From the NCBI GenBank assembly GCA_024639935.1, contig JAHEFZ010000001.1, forward strand, positions 1 through 64,000: a stretch of 64,000 nt of DNA, given 5' to 3'. The notes below the pieces were generated by a model. That model saw only the letters and a list, made by a program, of their open reading frames with translations, made no database searches and was not told where the DNA came from. This document shows, piece by piece, positions 1 to 6,758 of the stretch (positions within the stretch are counted from its first letter, which is position 1; every line of letters starts with the position of its first letter). Position numbers and translations under genes: made by a program. Source of the stretch: Microbacteriaceae bacterium (GTDB lineage: Bacteria; Actinomycetota; Actinomycetes; Actinomycetales; Microbacteriaceae).

Positions 1-402
1 TACGACAACCGATCCTGTATGGTGCGGATCCCGCCAGAGCGCGGCCAAGGAACCCGTCTCGAGGTTCGCGTCGGCGACGGAGCCGCGAACCCGTACCTCG
101 TCATTGCCGGTGTCCTCGCAGGGGCCTTGGATGGAATCAAACGCTCGCTCGACTGCCCCGACGATGCGGTCGGCATGGCATATGACAACGAATCGGCCCC
201 CGAGCTACCCGCAACACTGGGGGTCGCTCTCGACGCACTCGAGTCCAACGCGCACATGCACGATCAGTTGTCACAAGAACTCGTCGAGGTCTTCCTCGTC
301 ATGAAACGAGACGAAATCGCCCGCTACGAAGCGGCCGTCGACGACCCGACTACGCGTGACGTCACGCAATGGGAGATCGACGAGTACTTTGCCGACTATT
401 GA
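1..402 (+). CDS. Glutamine synthetase family protein, C-terminal part (5' end outside window)
   Basis: The reading frame is open from base 1, so only the last 133 residues are present. The segment beginning YDNRSCMVRIP, followed by RLEVRVGDGAANPYL, matches the C-terminal catalytic region of glutamine synthetases, where the Arg of the NRS motif and the E/R pair of RLEVR contact glutamate and ATP. The tail TQWEIDEYFADY is typical of the non-GlnA1 actinobacterial GS-like enzymes (gamma-glutamyl-polyamine or -amide synthetase branch), so the true substrate may not be ammonia. The next gene is convergent, with 61 bases between them that hold nothing recognisable. Confidence 0.85.
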   Translation, partial: YDNRSCMVRIPPERGQGTRLEVRVGDGAANPYLVIAGVLAGALDGIKRSLDCPDDAVGMAYDNESAPELPATLGVALDALESNAHMHDQLSQELVEVFLVMKRDEIARYEAAVDDPTTRDVTQWEIDEYFADY

Positions 403-463
403 CCATGGTGCGCCGCGATGTTCCTCGCCTAAGCCATGACTCCAGTCAAACGATTCGAGACAT

Positions 464-1567
464 TTATTGGGCCGAGTTATTCAGTGCGGCACCTAGACGT
501 TCAGCCATCGCAACATGGTGGAGTCGATCTACCCCGTCGACGATTTGGTGCAACACCCCGAACCCCACACCGAGAGTATGAAACAGATAGTGCAGAACCG
601 GTTTGAGGTCGCTGGGGACGTCCGCGATCGAAAGAGCGTCGTGCAGGGAAGTTCGAGCCTCTGCCATCGATTCATACGCAATGGTGGCGAGTCGCTGGCT
701 TTCTGGAGCCGCCAAATACGTCTCTAGTCGCAGATTCCGCCACGTGGATCGCTCCGACAGGAGTCCCGCGATGATGAATTTCCCGAAATTGCGTGCGGTG
801 AATCCTCGTTCCTGCCACACCGCTGCGTTTTGGTTCACGATATGTCGTTGAGATTCACCGAAAGCTGCGAGGAGCAGGTCGTCAACCGAATTAAAATGAG
901 GATAAATTGCGCCCGTTGTGATCCTTATTTGACGGCCAATTCGAGACATCGAAGCATTTTTGTATCCGGACGACGCGATTACTGCGATGGCCGCTTCGAG
1001 GAGAACATTTTCAGTTCTGGGAGACGTCAGTACGATGGGTGGCGACGTATCAACGAGGTCCGATGTAGTGGGTTTCCCGCTGTCAATCATCGAATAAATC
1101 ACCGGATCAATTTGGCCAATAACGTGAACACCCGGATCCACCGAGTGAACCAACAACGTGCCTAAACGGTTTGCGACCAACCACGATGAACATGTCAGAC
1201 TCTTCGCTTGCGAAATTTGGGCCCACCAATTTTTTACAGTGGGCGCCACGACTTCGTTTATTTCGGGCTTGCGTCGAGCAACACAAAGAATTTGGGCGAG
1301 CGATCGCGAATGAGCGTCCGCGATAAATTGTGGAGAAAGCAAACTATCGAGCCACGATTGACCTCGCTGAAGCCACACTTCCGCGAGCAATCCCTCGACA
1401 TTCCCGAAGCGCGAGTAGAAAGTCGGCCGTGAAATTTTTGCTGCGGTACAGAATCCGCTCACCGATATTGCATCGATCGATGTCTGGGCTACAGCATCCA
1501 GGGCCGTCGAAACCCAGTCTTTCGGGCTGGAATCTGGGATGTCGGTGAGCGTGGTGGTAATCGTCAT
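464..1567 (-). CDS. Tandem-TetR-domain regulator, first of a paralogous pair
   Basis: A 367-residue protein made of two TetR-like modules in tandem. The first has a clear recognition helix (ISRPTFYSRFGNVEGLLAEVW, about residues 44-64) and the second begins near residue 185 with a helix-turn-helix ending in TTGAIYPHFNSVDDLL. Ordinary TetR proteins are about 200 residues with one HTH, so this is a duplicated-fusion architecture. It is clearly paralogous to the regulator at 4416-5543 over both halves. Its ATG overlaps the stop of the upstream gene by four bases, so it is the last gene of the peptidase/exported-protein operon. Inference: it controls this cassette together with its paralogue. Effector unknown. 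Confidence 0.85.
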   Translation of the reverse strand: MTITTTLTDIPDSSPKDWVSTALDAVAQTSIDAISVSGFCTAAKISRPTFYSRFGNVEGLLAEVWLQRGQSWLDSLLSPQFIADAHSRSLAQILCVARRKPEINEVVAPTVKNWWAQISQAKSLTCSSWLVANRLGTLLVHSVDPGVHVIGQIDPVIYSMIDSGKPTTSDLVDTSPPIVLTSPRTENVLLEAAIAVIASSGYKNASMSRIGRQIRITTGAIYPHFNSVDDLLLAAFGESQRHIVNQNAAVWQERGFTARNFGKFIIAGLLSERSTWRNLRLETYLAAPESQRLATIAYESMAEARTSLHDALSIADVPSDLKPVLHYLFHTLGVGFGVLHQIVDGVDRLHHVAMAERLGAALNNSAQ

Positions 1568-2397
1568 TGACCGATGAGGCCCGCAAGAACGCCGATAAAA
1601 GGAATTACAAACAAGACCCGACCAATGATGTCCTCGCGTTTTACCGTCGCTTGACCTTGGCCTGTATAAACCAATGAACTTCCCTCGGCCACTGCGACCA
1701 CACCACCCAACACGTAATTCGAGGAGTCCATGAATAGGACGCTCGATTCTGGCTCAAGGTCGACTGTGGGTCCGACGACCGCGATAGTCGTGTCAGCAGC
1801 GCCCAACGTGTTTGTCAGTCCAGAATCGGGGTGTACAAATCGAACAAGGTTCGCCGCGGAAAGGCCCACGATAATTGCGGCGATTACTGCGATAGAACTG
1901 AGTGTCCAGATTAATCGTCTTAACATTTGTGCTCTCCTTTGTTGTTGTAGAAATTCGATGTCGCCGACACTCGCCATCGGATAATCAATCGAATCGAGGG
2001 TTCGAACGTCTTTTTGCGGGTTGCCAGGATTATTGCTCCCCACTGGCGAAGGTTCCTCGTTCAGAGACCTGATGGATGTAGTTTCTTCCACGGTGCGTCC
2101 AGCGCCAAACAACATTCGCACCGCGGAATCACCCGGGGCCTCGGTACCTGACCACGCCGCTACCTCGACGATGACGCCTGGTTCGATTCCTCTGACGACG
2201 AGACGCTCGCCTCGCGCAAGTTCGACAACAATTTCAGCATTATCGGCGCCGGCACCACGTTCGGGGCTTGGGGAAACGCTTTTCGCGATTTGGTCAAGAA
2301 AATACGCGCGAAAACGTCGGTTTTGCCGCGTGCTTGGCGTCGTTGCACCAACCAATTCGCTGATGGCTTCGATTTGTCGATCGTCGGCGCCAGGCAT
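1564..2397 (-). CDS. Membrane protein resembling an inactive signal peptidase
   Basis: 277 residues. A roughly 160-residue cytoplasmic part with no motif I recognise is followed by a transmembrane helix (about 164-186), an external beta-rich segment and a hydrophobic C-terminus. The end, KREDIIGRVLFVIPFIG (253-269), reads like the conserved C-terminal box of S26 signal peptidases and matches the position of DDVVGVVIGWVPWAG in the SipW-type enzyme two genes upstream. No SxSM serine box or catalytic His/Lys is visible, so I infer a degenerate, non-catalytic relative, perhaps a chaperone or partner subunit. Its start overlaps the end of the previous gene by one base and its stop overlaps the next start, indicating translational coupling. 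Confidence 0.7.
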   Translation of the reverse strand: MPGADDRQIEAISELVGATTPSTRQNRRFRAYFLDQIAKSVSPSPERGAGADNAEIVVELARGERLVVRGIEPGVIVEVAAWSGTEAPGDSAVRMLFGAGRTVEETTSIRSLNEEPSPVGSNNPGNPQKDVRTLDSIDYPMASVGDIEFLQQQRRAQMLRRLIWTLSSIAVIAAIIVGLSAANLVRFVHPDSGLTNTLGAADTTIAVVGPTVDLEPESSVLFMDSSNYVLGGVVAVAEGSSLVYTGQGQATVKREDIIGRVLFVIPFIGVLAGLIGQ

Positions 2398-2981
2398 TAT
2401 TCGGCAATCTCGAAGGCTAATTTCGACAGGCTCGCACTGTCAACGTCGCCAATATTGAGGGTCTTGTAATCCAGGGTGAATTCCGGGCTCGAAGGGACAG
2501 TGACAACGGCACTCGTTGCCTCGAGGGTGTAATCGCCCTCGTTTCCCGAAAACAAATAGAGCCGTAACCCGAGTCCACGGCACGCTTCACTCACATCAGA
2601 AAACCGAATCGTATCGAGGGCAAAGACGGCAGTGCGCCGTTCGATTCGAGAGGCCAGCGAGACTCGGACGTTCGTGTCGCAAGCACCCAGACCGATTACT
2701 GCTTCGTTCCGATTGAGAATAAAGCCGTCCGCGCCGGGCGCACCATCGGCACCGGGCCGCCCTTCTGCTCCGGCCGGACCAACCCCGCCCACTGTCGACA
2801 CGGGACTGCGGATCCCCAGCGCGGCCAAAATGTTACCTTGAACATCGATACCCATTCCCCGTGCGAAATCGGTAAACAACAGATACGCCACAATCAACGC
2901 AAGAACAATGGTGGCGATTCGGCGACGCTGTCGGTTGTCACCGTCGACATAGATTGGTTGCCGGTTACCATAAAGAGCCAT
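2397..2981 (-). CDS. Membrane-anchored protein with short collagen-like stalk and two-Cys beta domain
   Basis: 194 residues. After a basic N-terminus (RQRRR, 17-21) a single transmembrane helix spans about 22-39. Residues 65-85 form seven Gly-X-Y triplets, a minimal collagen-like stalk. The remaining 105 residues contain Cys101 (ACD) and Cys134 (EACRG) and end in KLAFEIAE. This segment aligns by eye with the C-terminal domain of the TasA-like protein at 3717-4280 (ACD, DTI, then TCEG, ending RIAIEITD). I infer a membrane-tethered version of the same beta-sandwich, possibly the cell-surface anchor or initiator of a fibre. The gene is coupled on both sides (TGATG junction with the peptidase gene). 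Confidence 0.75.
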   Translation of the reverse strand: MALYGNRQPIYVDGDNRQRRRIATIVLALIVAYLLFTDFARGMGIDVQGNILAALGIRSPVSTVGGVGPAGAEGRPGADGAPGADGFILNRNEAVIGLGACDTNVRVSLASRIERRTAVFALDTIRFSDVSEACRGLGLRLYLFSGNEGDYTLEATSAVVTVPSSPEFTLDYKTLNIGDVDSASLSKLAFEIAE

Positions 2982-3697
2982 CAGGTCGCTTTTCTTGTTC
3001 GAATTCGGTCACGCAGTTCTGGCCCGGCAACATAGGCTGCAAAGATAACTGCCACAACAAGAATCATGATATTCGGTTGCAATAGATTGCCGGCCCACGG
3101 AACCCAGCCGATGACGACCCCGACAACATCATCTTTCAAGACCGGCGACAGTTCGGGTTCGTCGTTGGCGTCGCCTTTGGTTTGCCAACCACCTGCGGAG
3201 GTGCCCCCGATGATTCGGTGGCTGAAGTCGGCAATCTTTTCCGTTCGGTCGATGTTGTAATAGTGGAAAATCACGATGTCATCGATGCGCGGCGGGACGA
3301 TCGAGGGGTTAAGCGCAACCACGACATCCCCCTTGTTAAAAGTTCCGGACATTGAATCACTCAATACAACTCGCATCTGGATCACACCAAAAAAGGTGAG
3401 GCATGCGATGCCGAGCGACAGAATCACGATTATCGCTTGGGCGATTCCCTTTGCCCACGCCTCAAACCGAGCCCGTCGCCGTGCTCGAAACCGCCGCATC
3501 AGTTCAGAGGTGAAAGGCGGTTTATCGACCAGATACAAGCCTGCGGGTGAATCGACACGATACGCCTTGGGTGCACGCGACGGATCGGTTTGAACGATCA
3601 CATACATCGTGGTCCCACGACTATAACCGGGAGGGTCGAACCGTTCTACTGAACTGATTGCGACCGCTCCCGGCAATAGCGTCGATGAGTGTGTCAT
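2981..3697 (-). CDS. sipW-like: SipW-type (ER-like) signal peptidase I
   Basis: 238 residues. A cytoplasmic N-terminal extension of about 80 residues precedes a transmembrane helix (about 84-106). The catalytic Ser115 lies in LSDSMSG, and the second catalytic residue is His160 in SHRIIGG rather than the Lys of ordinary bacterial SPase I; this Ser/His form defines the archaeal/ER-like SipW class. KGDAND (174-179) and the DDVVGVVIGWVPWAG box complete the S26B pattern, followed by a C-terminal membrane helix (about 208-225). SipW enzymes mature TasA-like fibre subunits and their genes sit beside them; here the substrate-like gene is 19 bases upstream on the same strand. The N-terminal extension is longer than in Bacillus SipW. 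Confidence 0.9.
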   Translation of the reverse strand: MTHSSTLLPGAVAISSVERFDPPGYSRGTTMYVIVQTDPSRAPKAYRVDSPAGLYLVDKPPFTSELMRRFRARRRARFEAWAKGIAQAIIVILSLGIACLTFFGVIQMRVVLSDSMSGTFNKGDVVVALNPSIVPPRIDDIVIFHYYNIDRTEKIADFSHRIIGGTSAGGWQTKGDANDEPELSPVLKDDVVGVVIGWVPWAGNLLQPNIMILVVAVIFAAYVAGPELRDRIRTRKAT

Positions 3698-3716
3698 TCA
3701 CGACACCGAAATGGTG

Positions 3717-4280
3717 TTAATCGGTGATTTCAATGGCGATGCGGGATGCGTTGGCGGCAATATTTGTCGGTCCAGTTCCCGAGGGATCGCCGGTGGCAGA
3801 GTACGTCGCAGTGGCGCCCGTCCAACCTGTGCCCACTGGTTCTGCCGCATCCAACGCAGTACCGGCTACCCCAAACACGAGTGTGTGGTCCGAATCGCCG
3901 GTAACTGCTTCAACGGTTGCAACGATGTGGAAAGCGACCTCGCCCAAATGAAAAATGGTCACATCAATTGTCTTGCCCTCACACGTGTCAGCGACTCCCT
4001 CTAGGGTAATTGTGTCAGTTGTGAACGCGGGTGTGTCAGCTGTGGCGTCGAAAAACGCGCCAAGGGAGGCAGTTATACCATTCGGGTCGCACGCGGCGAT
4101 GGTTGTTGTTCCCTGTGTATACGAGATCGGGTTGGTGCTGTTGATCGAAACGTTAGCAGCGAACACCGAGCTGATTCCCGCAAGGCCAAGCACCGCGATG
4201 ATGGCAACGAATCCGCCGCGCTTCTTCTTTTTTGATTCGGACGAGCCGCTGAACGCGGCGTCCAATGGCTTCTGCGCCAT
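3717..4280 (-). CDS. TasA/camelysin-like exported protein, probable SipW-type substrate
   Basis: 187 residues. An N-terminal segment with KKKKR (17-21) is followed by a hydrophobic stretch (23-41) ending SSVFA, then the mature part ANVSINS. The signal begins unusually late and resembles alternate (SipW-dependent) signal peptides. The mature domain has Cys64 (ACD) and Cys100 (DTCEG), a candidate disulfide, and ends in ASRIAIEITD. No cell-wall sorting motif is seen. A strong ribosome site (AAGGAG, 7 bases before ATG) and a 19-bp palindrome upstream make it the first gene of the five-gene operon down to base 464. Family knowledge: TasA-like proteins form extracellular fibres; that role here is inferred. 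Confidence 0.8.
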   Translation of the reverse strand: MAQKPLDAAFSGSSESKKKKRGGFVAIIAVLGLAGISSVFAANVSINSTNPISYTQGTTTIAACDPNGITASLGAFFDATADTPAFTTDTITLEGVADTCEGKTIDVTIFHLGEVAFHIVATVEAVTGDSDHTLVFGVAGTALDAAEPVGTGWTGATATYSATGDPSGTGPTNIAANASRIAIEITD

Positions 4281-4311
4281 GAATGACTCCTTCGATTTGT
4301 GATGTCCATTT

Positions 4312-4330
4312 CATCTAACAATGTTAGATG
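4312..4330. promoter_or_regulatory. Palindromic operator of the surface-protein operon
   Basis: CATCTAACAATGTTAGATG is a perfect 9-bp inverted repeat around one central base, the size expected for a TetR-type operator. It lies 31-50 bases upstream of the TasA-like start and overlaps the candidate -10 region of a leftward promoter whose possible -35 (TTGACT) is at 4341-4346. A near-identical copy occurs at 5587-5605, and a lone half-site GTTAGAT is at 4368-4374. Confidence 0.75.
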
Positions 4331-4415
4331 TAAAAATGATAGTCAAGTCTTTCAGAAATGCAACTTCGTTAGATACGGTCTTATGACGCCGGTAAGGCGA
4401 AAAACGGGGCCAACA

Positions 4416-5543
4416 TCACGACTTACGCCACAGCGTTCGCTGGATCGCTTCCTTCAACAGTTCCCTGATGATTCCTTCGTGTGCCAACGATCGCACGTCG
4501 ACCCCGACCGCGGCGAGAGCGGTGAATCCGAACAGCGTCGTATGGACCACGGTTGCCACCTGCCTTGACAGCTTGCCCACAAATCCGAGCGACGTAGTTT
4601 TCCTGTCGAGAGTCGACACGAGTTCGTCCATGCTGGTCCGGACAATTCGCGCCAAGATTGGATCCTGCACTGCGGCCAACATTACTTCCGCGCGGAACCA
4701 GCGCCACGCCCGTCGAGAATCTCCGACGCTGCCCACGATGAATCGCGCGAACCCGTCGGGCGACAGACGAAGTGTTGACCAAAGGGCAACGTTCTGAGCG
4801 GCTGCTGAACGTTGTGCGGCGCTGAATGCCACGCCAACCAATTCGGACATATTGTCGATTCGCGGTTGCAGGTATCCCGATGTGACACGTAACAGACGCC
4901 CGAGTCGCAGAATGGACAATCCGGACACGCCACTCGCGCTGACTATCGAGATTACGCCGTCGATCAACTTTCGCTCCACCGTACCTTCGAGGTCGAGTTC
5001 GATTTCCGGTAGGTCGGGTATTGCGCTTATCGTCGTGTCAATTCGTGTCGAATCGACAGAGCCGATGAAGTCATCCAACACGAGCGCCTCGACCGCCAAT
5101 GGCCACACGCGAACCGTCCCAAGAATTCCAATGCGATTGGCCAGTCTCCATAAGCAAACCGTCAGACGACGCGTATCCCCCAACCGCTGCCTCACGACTC
5201 GATCGACGGTGCTCGTCACTACCTCGGCGATCTGAGAGTTTCGGTGAGCGAGCAACATCACCTCCACGAGTCCTTGTGAGTCGGTCGAGAGCGGATCGAA
5301 TTCGACATCAGCCGATATCAGGCGTTCAAGCCAGATCTCACCTCGCTCGAGCCACAATTCGGCGAGCAATCCCTCCATATCGCCGAAATGCGAATAGAAA
5401 GTAGGTCGAGACACCTTCGATTTAGAGACAACGTCGCCGACCGTCACGGCAAATATCCCGCGCTCGTGAATCAGCCGAGAGGCGCAATCAATCAAGCGTT
5501 CACGAGTCATCCGCGAGCGTTCGGTTGAGGATTCAGGCGCCAT
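4416..5543 (-). CDS. Tandem-TetR-domain regulator, second of a paralogous pair
   Basis: 375 residues from ATG at 5543. The first module carries a canonical TetR HTH (SKVSRPTFYSHFGDMEGLL) and the second a divergent one (RLLRVTSGYLQPRIDNMSELV), giving the same double architecture as the protein at 464-1567. I prefer ATG 5543 over the in-frame TTG at 5579 because a promoter reads TTGGCA (5574-5579), 18 bases, TACACT (5550-5555), then six bases to this ATG, i.e. a leaderless start. The palindromic operator copy at 5587-5605 lies just upstream, shared with the divergent exported-protein genes. Inference: autoregulated repressor of both arms of the cassette. Confidence 0.85.
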   Translation of the reverse strand: MAPESSTERSRMTRERLIDCASRLIHERGIFAVTVGDVVSKSKVSRPTFYSHFGDMEGLLAELWLERGEIWLERLISADVEFDPLSTDSQGLVEVMLLAHRNSQIAEVVTSTVDRVVRQRLGDTRRLTVCLWRLANRIGILGTVRVWPLAVEALVLDDFIGSVDSTRIDTTISAIPDLPEIELDLEGTVERKLIDGVISIVSASGVSGLSILRLGRLLRVTSGYLQPRIDNMSELVGVAFSAAQRSAAAQNVALWSTLRLSPDGFARFIVGSVGDSRRAWRWFRAEVMLAAVQDPILARIVRTSMDELVSTLDRKTTSLGFVGKLSRQVATVVHTTLFGFTALAAVGVDVRSLAHEGIIRELLKEAIQRTLWRKS

Positions 5544-5549
5544 TTTTAC

Positions 5550-5579
5550 AGTGTAAGGTTTGGGGATTCCATTTGCCAA
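5550..5579 (-). promoter_or_regulatory. Promoter of the second tandem-TetR gene
   Basis: On the minus strand TTGGCA (5574-5579) and TACACT (5550-5555) are 18 bases apart, and the -10 ends six bases before ATG 5543. TTACAGTGTAA, an 11-bp palindrome overlapping the -10, could be a second autoregulatory site. Confidence 0.6.
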
Positions 5580-5586
5580 AGGTGAG

Positions 5587-5605
5587 CATCGAACAATGTT
5601 AGATA
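5587..5605. promoter_or_regulatory. Second copy of the cassette operator
   Basis: CATCGAACAATGTTAGATA matches the 4312-4330 palindrome at 17 of 19 positions. It lies between the divergent tandem-TetR gene and the exported-protein gene at 5615, in the spacer of the rightward promoter and overlapping its -10 TACAAT (5604-5609). Confidence 0.7.
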
Positions 5606-5614
5606 CAATCGCAT

Positions 5615-6166
5615 GTGATGATCAGTGACCGACTCGAGATGACCGTGCCCCGTCGACTCCGTGGACAGCGGTTTGTCCGTTCGCTCGCAGGTATTGCCGT
5701 TGTCCTCGGCAGTGCCCTTTCATCCGTGCCGTCCATCGCCGTCGATTCGAACGGGGACAATGTTGACGATGCCCTTGTCGCCTCGTTCGCGGCGGCGGGG
5801 GTCCAATCGTTCCCCGAAAGTGACGCTGGGTCGACGGCAACAGTGTCGGCCATCAGCTTCAGCACATCGGGGTCACCCTCGTATTCCAACAGTTCGCTCA
5901 CCAACGGGTCAAACATCCCCGCTGTTCGAATTTCCGACGGCACGACGGTCAACATCGGAACCGGCACCGGCACCGTGCTTCTCGGGGACGCGTTGGTCTG
6001 GGGAGGCGCGTCACTCGTGGACTCAGGTAGTCGCTGGATTCGAGTGCACCGGACCGCCGACACGTCAGGCGCTGCAGCCTGCTCCGACACCCAAGCCACC
6101 CGGATTGTAGAGTTGCGAGCCGTCACGGTTTCGCCGACCGACAGCGTCACTGTAGGTATCGGATGA
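5615..6166 (+). CDS. Exported protein with a calcium-loop-like N-terminus
   Basis: 183 residues from GTG 5615 (ATG 5618 and ATG 5639 are alternatives; a TACAAT -10 at 5604-5609 favours a leaderless 5615 or 5618 start). A basic stretch (RRLRGQR) and hydrophobic core (about 22-43) form a signal peptide with probable cleavage after SIA. The mature start DSNGDNVDDAL resembles the acidic calcium loop of thrombospondin-3/dockerin-type repeats. The remainder is Ser/Thr/Gly-rich and beta-like with one Cys near 156. I do not recognise the family. Its stop overlaps the start of the next gene (ATGA), so the two are coexpressed, and it is divergent from the TetR gene with the shared operator between them. 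Confidence 0.7.
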   Translation: MMISDRLEMTVPRRLRGQRFVRSLAGIAVVLGSALSSVPSIAVDSNGDNVDDALVASFAAAGVQSFPESDAGSTATVSAISFSTSGSPSYSNSSLTNGSNIPAVRISDGTTVNIGTGTGTVLLGDALVWGGASLVDSGSRWIRVHRTADTSGAAACSDTQATRIVELRAVTVSPTDSVTVGIG

Positions 6167-6729
6167 TCGATCGAAAATCCCCGCCCTCTGCCAGGCATCC
6201 ACTCTTGGCCGATCGACCTCCATTCGCACCTCGAACACGATTGATTGTGTTGGGGTCAGTGCTTACGGCGCTCGCACTCATTGGCGGAGTTTTTGCGTGG
6301 CCCATGATCGCCTCGACGGTCAGTTTGACCCTAGGGAGTGTTGGTCGAATCGATTGTGCCGCCGGAACGGAAATCGTCTTTGAACACGGCATCGACGCCT
6401 CGGGAAGCACCTCCATTTCGTCGATTCGAGTTACCGGAGTCAATACGAATTGTGCTAATTCATTCGTCGCGCTGGCGTTGTACAACAACAGCGGAACACT
6501 AGTCGACGAAATTGTGTGGCCGGTGTCAGTCTTCAGCGGCGACACCTCCGTCACGCTCGTTGCCGATGGTGCGACGGTCTCGTCCGCGAATAACTCGAAC
6601 GGACCTGTTTCGATCATTTACCCGCTAAGCCAGACCGACCCAGAAGGATTCGTGGACAATCTGTCGGTAGAGTCCATTGCACGAGCCGAAATCATCACGC
6701 TGCCGACGACTCGAGCAGCCCGTGAGTAA
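6163..6729 (+). CDS. Second TasA-like two-Cys exported or membrane-anchored protein
   Basis: 188 residues. A 26-residue cytoplasmic lead is followed by one hydrophobic segment (about 27-48) ending in GGVFAWPMIASTVSL, then a beta-rich domain with Cys65 (IDCAAG) and Cys97 (NTNCANS). The block SSIRVTGVNTNCANSFVALA aligns by eye with DTIRFSDVSEACRGLGLRLY of the collagen-stalk protein, suggesting the same domain. The late hydrophobic segment is like the alternate signal peptides cut by SipW enzymes, so it may be a second substrate or a membrane-held subunit. No sorting motif is present. Translationally coupled to the upstream gene. Confidence 0.7.
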   Translation: MIDRKSPPSARHPLLADRPPFAPRTRLIVLGSVLTALALIGGVFAWPMIASTVSLTLGSVGRIDCAAGTEIVFEHGIDASGSTSISSIRVTGVNTNCANSFVALALYNNSGTLVDEIVWPVSVFSGDTSVTLVADGATVSSANNSNGPVSIIYPLSQTDPEGFVDNLSVESIARAEIITLPTTRAARE

Positions 6730-6746
6730 TCGGGGGATGTACGACC

Positions 6747-6752
6747 TAAACT
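6747..6752 (+). promoter_or_regulatory. -10 box, leaderless start of FAD oxidoreductase gene
   Basis: TAAACT ends six bases before ATG 6759 and no ribosome-binding sequence intervenes. Confidence 0.5.
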
Positions 6753-6758
6753 GACCCA

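Noticed and set aside
65-300. Other-frame open frames over the glutamine synthetase end
   Set aside because: Composition shadows of the real gene with no motif or start signal.
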